32,550 nt of DNA from a virus. The notes below the pieces were generated by a model. It ran no database searches and had not been told where the DNA came from. It saw only the letters and a list, made by a program, of their open reading frames with translations. The stretch covers positions 1 through 32,550 of IMG/VR virus record IMGVR_UViG_3300006793_000133; one strand, given 5' to 3'. Of this stretch, positions 7,081-13,723 are shown piece by piece. A program made the translations under genes and the position numbers. How positions within the stretch are numbered: position 1 is the stretch's first letter; every line of letters starts with the position of its first letter.

Positions 7081-7288
7081 CACTCAAATCCTCTTGTTGT
7101 TTGCGAAGAAATTCAATATCATTATTGATTTCTTGAACTTCAGATAGAAGTTTCATTTTATGCTTTGCAAGTGCGATAATACTCTTCTCAAGTTCATCAA
7201 TGTGATTTTGACGTTGCATAGTTAGTTGAGTTGGCACTTCACTTTCCCAAAAATCAATCCAATCTGAAGGATTTGCAGTAAAAGACAT
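7073..7288 (-). CDS. small coiled-coil hypothetical protein (71 aa)
   Basis: From ATG 7288 (MSFTANPSDWIDFWESE). The frame is open further upstream into the next gene, but this start leaves a clean gap of seven bases. Residues about 28-65 form a strong heptad-like helix (LEKSIIALAKHKMKLLSEV...). This suggests an oligomer or a partner-binding protein. Confidence 0.65.
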   Translation of the reverse strand: MSFTANPSDWIDFWESEVPTQLTMQRQNHIDELEKSIIALAKHKMKLLSEVQEINNDIEFLRKQQEDLSDV

Positions 7289-7295
7289 TTTTATA

Positions 7296-7544
7296 TCACA
7301 CAAATGATGGTTGTTGAAAATAAAGTCCAGCACACTTCATCATATCAATCAAAATAGATTGAATTTTTTCCAATTCCTCAACATCAACATCAGATTCCCA
7401 AAAATCTACCATATTGAACTCATCAAAATCTATTTTACCATCATTATGAATAGGTGCATAAAACAATTCACCTTCAGTGCAAACAGTATAAATGCATCCA
7501 TAGTCTTCACAAGTAACAAATACACCAGAAAGTTTGGGAGACAT
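7296..7544 (-). CDS. small hypothetical protein (82 aa)
   Basis: From ATG 7544 (MSPKLSGVFVTCEDYGC), two bases after the stop of the 46-residue gene upstream. The N-terminal part is strand-rich, with Cys at several places; the C-terminal part is an acidic helix. The phrase DFWESDVD recalls DFWESEV of the next protein downstream, hinting at a shared motif. Function unknown. Confidence 0.65.
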   Translation of the reverse strand: MSPKLSGVFVTCEDYGCIYTVCTEGELFYAPIHNDGKIDFDEFNMVDFWESDVDVEELEKIQSILIDMMKCAGLYFQQPSFV

Positions 7545-7546
7545 GA

Positions 7547-7687
7547 TCAAAAAAGGAGAAGTTGTTCAAATTCAAGATGATCACAGCATGTGTCATCGTC
7601 ATGTAGATCAATCATGTCAGTGTCAACATGACTGAATAGTTTGTCAAATAAGTCGTTAACGAACTCTTGATTGGATTGTTGAGTCAT
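7547..7687 (-). CDS. very small acidic protein (46 aa)
   Basis: Begins MTQQSNQEFVNDLFDKLF and ends EQLLLF; Asp-rich in the centre (DLHDDDTCCDH), with two adjacent Cys and two nearby His. It sits in an otherwise empty gap, two bases before the next ATG. Its first 32 bases overlap the end of the small membrane-protein gene. Confidence 0.55.
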   Translation of the reverse strand: MTQQSNQEFVNDLFDKLFSHVDTDMIDLHDDDTCCDHLEFEQLLLF

Positions 7688-7790
7688 AGTAGTGCATCAT
7701 TTTACTGTCACGCTCTGCTAAGAATAGCAGATAGCATGTGATAGTGACAAAGGCAATAATGCCACTTAAGAGAAACTGTGTTGCTCTCAT
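7656..7790 (-). CDS. single-helix membrane peptide (44 aa)
   Basis: Begins MRATQFLLSGIIAFVTITCY. Residues about 5-24 form one hydrophobic helix, followed by a charged, Met/His/Tyr-containing tail. The start overlaps the upstream stop as TGATG, the junction seen for other real genes here, which is the main support. It probably sits in the host inner membrane. Function unknown. Confidence 0.55.
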   Translation of the reverse strand: MRATQFLLSGIIAFVTITCYLLFLAERDSKMMHYYDSTIQSRVR

Positions 7791-8029
7791 CAAACTGCCA
7801 TGGGAGCATACTCAGAGCGAGGCATCTGGTCCATGTTGTAACCAGTCACCTCAGCACCGTTAGCAAGGCGTGTCTCCCACTCATTACGTGCTGTGAGCAT
7901 GGTTACAGTGCTATAGGATTTAGTGCCATTGCTGAAGGTAACACGCTTCTGGAAACGCTTGACGCCCTCGTCAGCAATGAATGCCTCAGGAAAGAAATCA
8001 ACAGTGCAGATGTTGTTGGAGATTTGCAT
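7790..8029 (-). CDS. small hypothetical protein (79 aa)
   Basis: Begins MQISNNICTVDFFPEAF. It is strand-rich, with a central TFSNGTKSYSTVTMLTARNEWETRL and a Met-rich C-terminus. The ribosome site AAGGAACCCC precedes the ATG. It is the first gene after an extended -10 promoter at 8053-8061. Function unknown. Confidence 0.7.
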   Translation of the reverse strand: MQISNNICTVDFFPEAFIADEGVKRFQKRVTFSNGTKSYSTVTMLTARNEWETRLANGAEVTGYNMDQMPRSEYAPMAV

Positions 8030-8052
8030 GGGGTTCCTTGGTTGATGAATTA

Positions 8053-8061
8053 ATTATAGCA
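8053..8061 (-). promoter_or_regulatory. extended -10 promoter (TGCTATAAT)
   Basis: TGCTATAAT on the minus strand, about 25 bases before the ATG at 8029 and after the end of the preceding gene. No -35 box is visible. The TGn extension can replace it. The identical nine bases recur before three other transcription units. Confidence 0.6.
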
Positions 8062-8099
8062 GGGTGGGATGCCTGTGGGGCAGGTGATGGTCCGGTTCC

Positions 8100-8282
8100 T
8101 CAGGCGTCCATACAAAAGTCTTCGGTTATGATGCCTTGCATTTCAGCAACCTTAGCAGTTGCCAAGCATTCCATGATACTGTAGGCAAGTTCTCCAGAAA
8201 CCATGTTCTCATCACAAAAATACCCAATTGTATCTTCAATCAATTCAATCAGTTGATCGTGCTGGTCTTGAGAGATTTGCAT
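8100..8282 (-). CDS. small acidic helical protein (60 aa)
   Basis: Begins MQISQDQHDQLIELIEDTIGYF and is mainly helical and acidic. It stands alone between its own TATAAT promoter and the next promoter downstream, so it is likely a single-gene unit or read through. Function unknown. Confidence 0.65.
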   Translation of the reverse strand: MQISQDQHDQLIELIEDTIGYFCDENMVSGELAYSIMECLATAKVAEMQGIITEDFCMDA

Positions 8283-8314
8283 GTGAAACGCAGTTGTTTG
8301 CTGATTACCTTGTA

Positions 8315-8320
8315 ATTATA
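8315..8320 (-). promoter_or_regulatory. -10 box (TATAAT) overlapping a stop codon
   Basis: TATAAT immediately after, and overlapping, the TAA of the upstream peptidase-like gene, about 33 bases before the ATG at 8282. No TG extension and no clear -35, so strength is uncertain. Confidence 0.4.
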
Positions 8321-8792
8321 CTGCCCTTAGGCGGTTTGAAAACGTCTGCTGTGCCACTTCTGATGCTGACACACCCCTTTTATCACTTAACCACTGATAA
8401 TATAACCTTATTTCTTCCTCCCGTGCCTCAATTTCATGTGGTTGATCCCAATAGTCGTAATTTTCAACAGGTTCTTGTGAATAACACATTTTTCCATATC
8501 GAAACCGCAGCGAACCATCTACCCACTGTGCCAGGTGGGTCAGTTCATGAAAAAGAGTTTTTATATACAACTCCTTAGACATGTGTGCCTGAAGTTCAAT
8601 TAGAAAGTGCCGTGGTCTATACCAACTGCCAATTACAGAACAATATCCAACAACCTTATCACGCTTGAGACCTTTATGAATAATGTCCACATCAATTTTA
8701 TGACGTGGAAAATACTCATTCAAAAACCAAGAGGTAACATCTTCACAGATGATTTTAGAATAACCGTATCCAGTAGTGTAGATGCTAGACAT
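8316..8792 (-). CDS. HExxH zinc metallopeptidase-like protein (SprT-like)
   Basis: 158 residues from ATG 8792, chosen because GGAG lies five bases upstream; the frame opens earlier only at a TTG. It has H82-E83-L-T-H86 in the context FHELTHLAQW, the zinc-protease helix. A likely third ligand lies in PHEIEARE (E120 or E122), giving an SprT/WLM-like minimal domain. These enzymes cut proteins, often DNA-bound ones. The phage role and substrate are unknown. The pseudo-catalytic possibility cannot be excluded by eye, but all core residues are present. Confidence 0.75.
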   Translation of the reverse strand: MSSIYTTGYGYSKIICEDVTSWFLNEYFPRHKIDVDIIHKGLKRDKVVGYCSVIGSWYRPRHFLIELQAHMSKELYIKTLFHELTHLAQWVDGSLRFRYGKMCYSQEPVENYDYWDQPHEIEAREEEIRLYYQWLSDKRGVSASEVAQQTFSNRLRAV

Positions 8793-8850
8793 GTGCTCCA
8801 ATGTAAAAACCAAATGAAAGATGATACAAATAAAAGTTTTTCTTTTGATG

Positions 8851-9009
8851 TCATGCTGGTGCTATATTCCATTCATCTGTTGGAACCATTGTTTTGATAA
8901 CGTGTTCAACATTTTCTATCCCATAAACTACAACTTGTTGAGTTGAAGAGTAACCACCTTTCTTCTCACGTTTCCATGAGATAACCCATCGATCACATGA
9001 TGTAATCAT
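8851..9009 (-). CDS. small hypothetical protein (52 aa)
   Basis: Begins MITSCDRWVISWKREKKGGY and ends WNIAPA, a compact basic-then-acidic beta-rich protein. The start overlaps the upstream stop by ATGA. Function unknown. Confidence 0.65.
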   Translation of the reverse strand: MITSCDRWVISWKREKKGGYSSTQQVVVYGIENVEHVIKTMVPTDEWNIAPA

Positions 9010-9173
9010 GATCTTTGCTCTCGTTCGTCAAGTGCTTCGTTGATAATTTGCTTTAACTCTATACGCTCTTCTGGTGTGAAAATTGTGCGAATTTTTACTG
9101 GCATAGGAGCATAACTACTTGGTTTCTTTGATTTACCAGGAAGACTCATACCTTGTGTGTCAATTTTGTTCAT
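9006..9173 (-). CDS. small hypothetical protein (55 aa)
   Basis: From ATG 9173 (MNKIDTQGMSLPGKSKKP), four bases after the upstream stop. A longer start at 9200 would overlap that gene. The N-terminus is basic and flexible. The C-terminus is a charged helix (TPEERIELKQIINEALDERE). Possibly a nucleic-acid or partner-binding tail; function unknown. Confidence 0.65.
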   Translation of the reverse strand: MNKIDTQGMSLPGKSKKPSSYAPMPVKIRTIFTPEERIELKQIINEALDEREQRS

Positions 9174-9177
9174 TGAA

Positions 9178-9564
9178 TCAGGCACCTTGATAGTATGCAT
9201 TACGATAGAGATAACCACCTGCCCAATCACAGTTTTCTAACACAAACTCACGCTCTTTGATGATTAAGAGGTTGAAACGTACACCTTTTGCTGGTGCTTT
9301 ATATGATGCTGCCTTGTAAACTTCACCAGTTTTTTTGTCAATGAAGGCGTGAACTGATTCAGTCTCACCATCCACACATTGCATCACTTTATGATACTTA
9401 CGACCAGAGATTAGTGCATAAGAATAGTTACGACCAGTTGGATGCTGTCTCTGATAATTTTGCTGGAGAGCATCACACAACATCAAAGAATACTTAGTAA
9501 CATTCAACTGAATGGTGTTGCGTGCATCCTGTTGAGCAACATAATCAGTGAAAGTGGAAGTCAT
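9178..9564 (-). CDS. conserved hypothetical protein (128 aa)
   Basis: Begins MTSTFTDYVAQQDARNTIQL. The centre has a strand pair around VHAFIDKKTGEVYKAASYKAP (residues about 71-91), followed by KGVRFNLLI, a pattern I associate with a widespread phage hypothetical family. It is the first gene after a TATAAT box at 9588-9593. The C-terminus is aromatic (GGYLYRNAYYQ). No enzyme motif seen. Confidence 0.75.
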   Translation of the reverse strand: MTSTFTDYVAQQDARNTIQLNVTKYSLMLCDALQQNYQRQHPTGRNYSYALISGRKYHKVMQCVDGETESVHAFIDKKTGEVYKAASYKAPAKGVRFNLLIIKEREFVLENCDWAGGYLYRNAYYQGA

Positions 9565-9587
9565 GGTGGTTTGCTTTGTATGAATGT

Positions 9588-9593
9588 ATTATA
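9588..9593 (-). promoter_or_regulatory. -10 box (TATAAT)
   Basis: TATAAT about 24 bases before the ATG at 9564 and two bases after a 9-bp hairpin, part of a repeated hairpin-promoter junction. No -35 box recognised. Confidence 0.5.
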
Positions 9594-9595
9594 GA

Positions 9596-9620
9596 GCATC
9601 CTGAGAGGGTTTCAGGATGC
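9596..9620 (-). terminator. perfect inverted repeat downstream of the 9631-10053 gene
   Basis: GCATCCTGA and TCAGGATGC form a 9-bp perfect stem with a 7-base loop, ten bases after the gene's stop. There is no run of T afterwards, so it may act as a weak terminator, an mRNA-stabilising hairpin or an operator for the promoter beside it. Confidence 0.5.
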
Positions 9621-9630
9621 CTTGGGGCAC

Positions 9631-10053
9631 TTAGGCAACTGTCCCTTCAGGGATCTCAACCTTTTCAGGTTGCTTATCATCATCAAATTGATTCATCTTT
9701 GTGCAAACCCATCTGTTATTAACTGTCCAGATGTAAGCATACTCTTCATTGTTCTCCTTTTCAAGAAAATCAAAGATGCTTTCATCATATCGTGGTTCAT
9801 TATCTTTGATAGATTCACCACGGGAAGTATAGTATTGGGGACCAGTTTCAGGCAGAGTTTCTTGGTTCCAACCCACATTAGTATGAAGAGAGGAAATGTT
9901 ACCACCGTCGATTAGATCAGCAACTTTTTCAGGAGTGTTGTAAAACTCATTTAGAACACGTCCATTAAAGGAAGGATAACCATCCCAGTGACAATAGACA
10001 GACATAATGCTGTCATCTTTGAGTTGGATACCGATGCGTGAACGAGTGCCCAT
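9631..10053 (-). CDS. conserved phage hypothetical protein (140 aa)
   Basis: From ATG 10053 (MGTRSRIGIQLKDDSIMSVY). The open frame continues 33 codons upstream, but that extra part is unlike the rest. The segment CHWDGYPSFNGRVLNEFYN (residues 21-39) is the characteristic core of a family seen in many phages; its function is unknown. The C-terminal half is acidic and aromatic. It lies between a strong terminator upstream and a hairpin downstream, so it may be a single-gene unit. Confidence 0.75.
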   Translation of the reverse strand: MGTRSRIGIQLKDDSIMSVYCHWDGYPSFNGRVLNEFYNTPEKVADLIDGGNISSLHTNVGWNQETLPETGPQYYTSRGESIKDNEPRYDESIFDFLEKENNEEYAYIWTVNNRWVCTKMNQFDDDKQPEKVEIPEGTVA

Positions 10054-10160
10054 TTTAAGAGAAAAAATGAATGGTGAGAGGGTGACCAGCGCCTCTGATT
10101 GGTTTAGTCTCTTAAAGAGAGGTCGTGATGGGAAGGTCTCCCCTCCACTCATCTAATATA

Positions 10161-10190
10161 CACGAAAAAGGGGGGTTTCATACCCCCCTT
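10161..10190 (-). terminator. rho-independent terminator
   Basis: An AAGGGGGG / CCCCCCTT stem (8 bp) with a 7-base loop is followed on the minus strand by a short T run. It lies about ten bases after the stop of the methyltransferase gene and ends the methyltransferase/nuclease-like unit. Confidence 0.85.
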
Positions 10191-10200
10191 GTGCCACTTC

Positions 10201-10704
10201 TTAAAGTGTCATATCTGAAGAGTAACTGAACTTAATATCACCATCCCACCCACGTTGAGTATGAACGGCAGCAAGTTGAAACCCTAATTGAGGCCATGGT
10301 TTCGTAGGTGTAGGCACGTTGTATATCTCTTTTAATGCAAATCCTGCCGATCTCATCTCACGTATTCTACGTTTTGTAGTATAGTGATTAATAGTTGTGA
10401 GATACACAATATTGTCAGCGATTTCCATACCATGTGCAAGGAATTTTTGCATCAAACTCCATGGTGGGTTGGTAATAATCCAATCTACTTTATTATTGTA
10501 AGTTAGAAAGTCTTTATCCTCTGCAAGTTCACACCACTCGTTATTATCACCAGGAAAGTTATCATAAAATGCACCTGTTCCCCTACTAGGGTCAAGAATG
10601 ACACCAGTAGGAGCAAAATGATTGATAATCTCCACTGCCAGATATTCTGGCGTCATGACAATATCCTTATCAGGAGTATTTTTAGGTGGACAAAATGCTC
10701 TCAT
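10201..10704 (-). CDS. N6-adenine DNA methyltransferase, small
   Basis: 167 residues. SAM-binding motif I is D38PSRGTGAF46, preceded by a motif X-like TPEYLAVEII. Catalytic motif IV is N79PPW82, followed by SLMQKFL. These define an N6-adenine methylase. At 167 residues it is small, with little room for a target-recognition domain. It overlaps the upstream gene by ATGA, so the two are co-translated. It probably methylates the phage's own DNA or host DNA; the recognition site is unknown. The partner's nuclease-like look raises the possibility of a restriction-modification-like pair. Confidence 0.85.
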   Translation of the reverse strand: MRAFCPPKNTPDKDIVMTPEYLAVEIINHFAPTGVILDPSRGTGAFYDNFPGDNNEWCELAEDKDFLTYNNKVDWIITNPPWSLMQKFLAHGMEIADNIVYLTTINHYTTKRRIREMRSAGFALKEIYNVPTPTKPWPQLGFQLAAVHTQRGWDGDIKFSYSSDMTL

Positions 10705-11306
10705 TTGTTGAACTTACGGGGGGCAGAAACTACAGTGTAATTAATATCTTTTTTTGTATATCTTACACCAGCAGCAATCAATTTGTCAATGTGAAGTGAA
10801 CATTGAACACGACGTTGATTCTTACTATCAACCTTTGGATTAAGTTTGAACAATGCACTGCTATCTTGTGCTTGTTCTTGAAGTGTCTGACGTTGAGACT
10901 TAGTGCTCAATTGTGCTCCCCTACCAGAAGGAATGCTCTTCACATAGTCAACAAATTTACGTACTTCTTGAATGTCCATCTTACCCCAGAGTGCCTTATC
11001 ATCGTCTGGAGTGATGAAGAACTCATACTCAGTATGAAATACTTTCTCTTTACCTACCTGAGTATACTGACCAACAATAAGACGATAGTTGGTGTGTGTC
11101 ATCTTACGGACAACATCTGAACAACAAATAGTATTGCTGCTGGTAGTTTTGATGCTACCGTTGTAATCAACTATAAATTCTTTGGATAAATCAAACTCAG
11201 AAGTATATCCGTTTGGTTTCAATGCATCATATTCATCTTTAGATATACCTGTGCGACCACGGATCACAAGATCTTCGTATGCGTTACCGTGTGCTTGGAC
11301 TTCCAT
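10701..11306 (-). CDS. hypothetical protein, possibly PD-(D/E)xK nuclease-like
   Basis: 201 residues from ATG 11306; the frame opens 11 codons earlier, past the -10 box. The first half reads helix (HGNAYED, E11), strand (EFDL, D39), strand (GSIKTTSS, K53), then CCSD and a hydrophobic strand (RLIVGQYTQ). This layout resembles restriction-endonuclease-fold enzymes, with S51-I-K53 in place of (D/E)xK. The C-terminal half is basic and could bind DNA. It directly precedes and overlaps the methyltransferase gene. Nuclease activity is a guess; the order of elements is what I see. Confidence 0.55.
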   Translation of the reverse strand: MEVQAHGNAYEDLVIRGRTGISKDEYDALKPNGYTSEFDLSKEFIVDYNGSIKTTSSNTICCSDVVRKMTHTNYRLIVGQYTQVGKEKVFHTEYEFFITPDDDKALWGKMDIQEVRKFVDYVKSIPSGRGAQLSTKSQRQTLQEQAQDSSALFKLNPKVDSKNQRRVQCSLHIDKLIAAGVRYTKKDINYTVVSAPRKFNK

Positions 11307-11327
11307 GATAAAGTGCCGTATGGATTT

Positions 11328-11333
11328 ATTATA
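11328..11333 (-). promoter_or_regulatory. -10 box (TATAAT)
   Basis: TATAAT about 20 bases before the ATG of the nuclease-like gene and six bases after a strong terminator. No -35 box; the terminator T-run occupies that place. Confidence 0.5.
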
Positions 11334-11339
11334 AAGCAT

Positions 11340-11360
11340 AAAAAAGACCCTATAAGGGTC
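11340..11360 (-). terminator. rho-independent terminator after cp12
   Basis: GACCC / GGGTC stem (extendable by one pair), loop TTATA, then six T on the minus strand. It lies 27 bases after the cp12 stop. Confidence 0.88.
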
Positions 11361-11387
11361 GGTGTAACAGTTATTAAACTGTCACAA

Positions 11388-11615
11388 TCAGTCTTCATAA
11401 ACTAAACATTCGGGTTCTGATGGATTGGCATCACAATACAATTCCAATGGTGTTGGATCATGATGATCACCTGCCGCAATTTCTGCTTTATGATGTTCAA
11501 CATAATCTTCTAGTTCATGCAGTTCACCTTCAATATGCCTCCTTTGTTGAGGAGAAATTGTTGGATTTTCAAGGATTTCTTTGTCCTTTGCAATGTGCGT
11601 CTCGATATTTTTCAT
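11388..11615 (-). CDS. cp12: CP12-like Calvin-cycle inhibitor (auxiliary metabolic gene)
   Basis: 75 residues. The C-terminus has the CP12 signature LELYC61DANPSEPEC70LVYED. The Cys pair forms the regulatory disulfide, and the acidic Tyr-containing tail docks on GAPDH. A charged helix (GELHELEDYVEHH, about 30-42) takes the place of the CP12 core helix. The N-terminal Cys pair of plant and cyanobacterial CP12 is absent. In the family, CP12 binds GAPDH and phosphoribulokinase and switches off the Calvin cycle. In cyanophages it is thought to push carbon into the pentose phosphate pathway, which fits the Gnd-like gene 3.1 kb away. A terminator follows directly. Confidence 0.88.
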   Translation of the reverse strand: MKNIETHIAKDKEILENPTISPQQRRHIEGELHELEDYVEHHKAEIAAGDHHDPTPLELYCDANPSEPECLVYED

Positions 11616-11636
11616 TGTGTTATTGTCTTTATATCG

Positions 11637-11792
11637 TTATTTATTTTGTTGTTTTGCTTTTTCTACCAAATAATCAGCAAGAGCTTCCATCCTTTCTGGA
11701 TGAATTGCACGAATACCTGCCTCTTTTAGGGCAATTTTCATGCTTTTTTCTTCATTTTCAGTCAATTTCTTGCCATTTTTTGGTAAAGTCAT
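11637..11792 (-). CDS. small basic helical protein (51 aa)
   Basis: From ATG 11792 (MTLPKNGKKLTENEEKSM). It is Lys-rich and mostly helical, ending EKAKQQNK. An AATAAATA overlaps its stop codon and could serve the cp12 gene, but the AT-rich codons explain it equally well. Function unknown. Confidence 0.6.
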   Translation of the reverse strand: MTLPKNGKKLTENEEKSMKIALKEAGIRAIHPERMEALADYLVEKAKQQNK

Positions 11793-11873
11793 AGATTTCT
11801 TGTGATGTGTTGATATTCTAACATTAGAATCCAATAGTATCTAGGAATTTAAGATTTTACTTACAATTTCTTA

Positions 11874-12098
11874 TTAATCGGTGAAAAAAGGTCCAAACTT
11901 ACCACTACTACCATCTTCACGTTCTTGTAACATATCCATGATTTCATCAAATTTTTTAGTTTGTTCCATATCCATTAAAAGTTGTGAAAGTTGTTTGACA
12001 ACTAGAGGTGTTTCATTCACAGCAGCGGATTTAATTGCAGCACGAATATGTGATTCTGCTTCCAAAAGATTATCTAGTGTTTGTTTAGAGAGTGCCAT
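11874..12098 (-). CDS. small helical hypothetical protein (74 aa)
   Basis: Begins MALSKQTLDNLLEAESHIRA. The body is helical and amphipathic, with a Gly-rich C-terminus ending KFGPFFTD. It starts one base after the stop of the 140-residue gene (TAA directly followed by ATG). Function unknown; looks conserved in cyanophages. Confidence 0.7.
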   Translation of the reverse strand: MALSKQTLDNLLEAESHIRAAIKSAAVNETPLVVKQLSQLLMDMEQTKKFDEIMDMLQEREDGSSGKFGPFFTD

Positions 12099-12521
12099 TT
12101 AATAATTACCGGGTGTCCATTCAAATCCACCTTTCTGGCGAATTTGTTCCAAATCCAAATCAGGTTCTTCTAAAAAGGGATTTTTGCGATTAGGATCATT
12201 GCGATCATAATCATAATAGTATTTAGATTTACCTTCAAGTTCTTTCACTCTATCGGCATAATATTGCTTAGTCCATCCATCATTCCAAGATGAGTTTGCT
12301 TCTATTCTCGCCTTAGTAAGTTCAAGACTCTCATTAACTGGCATTTTTTCACTGGTTGCATTTAAATTAAATGAATAGTCTTGTGATATAACTTTTCGAT
12401 TGAGATGATCAATATCTAGTTTTTGTAGAAGACGCTTTCCAAGAGAAACTTCTTTTTTATGCTCGCGTATATGATCTTGAATTACATTCTCAATTTTTTT
12501 ATAAAGATTATCAGAAGTCAT
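12099..12521 (-). CDS. hypothetical protein, charged and helical (140 aa)
   Basis: Begins MTSDNLYKKIENVIQDHIRE. The N-terminal half is helical and basic. The C-terminal third has a Tyr/Asp stretch (KYYYDYDRNDPN) followed by an acidic, proline-containing tail. Its start overlaps the end of the 53-residue gene by 11 bases. No motif recognised. Confidence 0.7.
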   Translation of the reverse strand: MTSDNLYKKIENVIQDHIREHKKEVSLGKRLLQKLDIDHLNRKVISQDYSFNLNATSEKMPVNESLELTKARIEANSSWNDGWTKQYYADRVKELEGKSKYYYDYDRNDPNRKNPFLEEPDLDLEQIRQKGGFEWTPGNY

Positions 12522-12672
12522 CTAATTCATCCATATTAATTTGTGATTCAATTATACTCTCGATTTCTTTAGATGTCAATTCATTCAAATGTTTCCACTT
12601 AGGATCATCTTTGTCCCATTCGAGAGTAAATGTTCCATCCTTATTTTGAGCAACTTTTAAACTGTCATTCAC
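12511..12672 (-). CDS. small hypothetical protein (53 aa), GTG start
   Basis: Begins (GTG)NDSLKVAQNKDGTFTLEWD, a beta-hairpin-like start. An acidic helix (SKEIESIIESQI) follows. The GTG overlaps the upstream stop (GTGA). The pattern resembles a small protein common in cyanophages. Function unknown. Confidence 0.7.
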   Translation of the reverse strand: MNDSLKVAQNKDGTFTLEWDKDDPKWKHLNELTSKEIESIIESQINMDELDDF

Positions 12673-12836
12673 TTTTCTTGTTTCCTAATTGTTTTTAATG
12701 ATTTCATTTCGGTTTTTATCATCTGATATGCATCTTCTGATGTAAGTTTATTTGCCATTTCCATAGCAGTAATAATTTCAACACGAGTTCCGAAATGAGA
12801 AAGTGCTTTTTCAAAGTTATCCAAATCTTCGTACAC
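12669..12836 (-). CDS. small helical protein (55 aa), GTG start
   Basis: Begins (GTG)YEDLDNFEKALSHFGTR and ends TIRKQEK, almost entirely helical. AAGGAGG at 12843-12849, six bases upstream, fixes the GTG start. The stop overlaps the next GTG, coupling the two genes. Function unknown. Confidence 0.72.
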   Translation of the reverse strand: MYEDLDNFEKALSHFGTRVEIITAMEMANKLTSEDAYQMIKTEMKSLKTIRKQEK

Positions 12837-12963
12837 TTCCAGCCTCCTTAGATGTAGTATTTACTTTTAATTCTAATTTAGTTATTTTTTCTTCTAAAAC
12901 TTTAATTCGATCTTCTAAATCACTTTTAAATAATTTTTTAAATGCTTTTTTAATTATTTTCAT
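12817..12963 (-). CDS. small basic coiled-coil protein (48 aa)
   Basis: From ATG 12963 (MKIIKKAFKKLFKSDLEDRI). A Lys/Phe-rich amphipathic start precedes a heptad-like helix (RIKVLEEKITKLELKV). Longer in-frame starts exist (13023 and beyond) but look less likely. The basic amphipathic start could associate with a membrane or nucleic acid. Confidence 0.55.
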   Translation of the reverse strand: MKIIKKAFKKLFKSDLEDRIKVLEEKITKLELKVNTTSKEAGSVRRFG

Positions 12964-13006
12964 CAGTGAGTTCGCTAACTTATTCTTTTGTATATATCGA
13001 TGTATA

Positions 13007-13258
13007 TTATTCACCAGTTGCATAGTGAATATGCAATTTATGTATTTCTTTTTGAACTTGAAGCATTTCATCTTGCAGGCGAGTGATTTTATCATCATGT
13101 GCCCTTAACCAATCATCGTTAAAGTTCTTTTCATAATCTGGTGGTGGAACATATCTGTCTTCTACCCATTCAGGCACAGTATCAGTCTTCCAAGGATAGA
13201 GATTATACTCTAACTCAGAAACTATACCCCACAACCAAATACGAATAGAGCGAATCAT
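13007..13258 (-). CDS. hypothetical protein with C-terminal coiled coil (83 aa)
   Basis: Begins MIRSIRIWLWGIVSELEYNLY, a short hydrophobic N-terminal segment with Trp. A Pro-rich middle follows. Residues about 57-77 form a heptad-like helix (ITRLQDEMLQVQKEIHKL). Joined to the upstream gene by ATGA. Possibly a peripheral membrane protein; function unknown. Confidence 0.65.
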   Translation of the reverse strand: MIRSIRIWLWGIVSELEYNLYPWKTDTVPEWVEDRYVPPPDYEKNFNDDWLRAHDDKITRLQDEMLQVQKEIHKLHIHYATGE

Positions 13259-13509
13259 AATTTACCACTGACAAAACCATCACCTACAACTCTAGTATAT
13301 TGTTCAAGTGTTCCATCTTGTTCACACTTAAGGTGCCATCGTGTCATAAGAGTTACATTATCTTTAACACCACCAGTAAGCATTTGACGACCTTCTTTAG
13401 TCATCGAAGAAAACAAACCATAACGAGTTTCCCAAACATAGAAACACTCATCAATAAGTTCGGCACCTTTTGGTATGATAACTTCCGATTGCGTATCAGT
13501 CTGAATCAT
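13255..13509 (-). CDS. hypothetical protein (84 aa)
   Basis: From ATG 13509 (MIQTDTQSEVIIPKGAELID), with GGAAG six bases upstream; a longer frame is open but lacks a ribosome site. The centre reads LFSSMTKEGRQMLTGG, with a charged RWHLKCEQDGTLEQYTRVV helix near the end. The C-terminus is VGDGFVSGKL. Function unknown. Confidence 0.7.
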   Translation of the reverse strand: MIQTDTQSEVIIPKGAELIDECFYVWETRYGLFSSMTKEGRQMLTGGVKDNVTLMTRWHLKCEQDGTLEQYTRVVGDGFVSGKL

Positions 13510-13723
13510 TGTTTTCTTCCGGTGGTTTTTTATTAAATCCAAATGGACCTACCTTAGTTTCAGACCTTTTCTTCATAACAACACCAGCAAGAGACTCCAT
13601 AATTTTCAGGATATCTTCTGCTTTTGCACCTTCACCAAGTTCTTTGGCAACATAGAAATACTTATCAAAAAACTCTTGACTATGCTCTTTGTAATCTTCA
13701 ACTGTAATTGGTTGGTCTTTCAT
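13496..13723 (-). CDS. small hypothetical protein (75 aa)
   Basis: Begins MKDQPITVEDYKEHSQEFF. Helical first half, then a basic, Pro-rich segment (GPFGFNKKPPEEN) and an acidic end. The start overlaps the upstream gene by ATGA, and the end overlaps the next by 14 bases. Function unknown. Confidence 0.7.
   Translation of the reverse strand: MKDQPITVEDYKEHSQEFFDKYFYVAKELGEGAKAEDILKIMESLAGVVMKKRSETKVGPFGFNKKPPEENNDSD

Noticed and set aside
8070-8090. Hairpin CCTG-CCCCA-CAGG before the 8029 gene
   Set aside because: Only four base pairs and no T run; too weak to call a terminator.
9631-10152. Longer N-terminus for the conserved 140-residue protein
   Set aside because: The first 33 residues are unlike a protein domain; the recognisable start is MGTRSRIG at 10053.
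11638-11645. AATAAATA as late promoter of cp12
   Set aside because: It overlaps Asn/Lys codons and the stop of the preceding gene, differs from GATAAATA, and CP12 would be expected earlier than virion genes.
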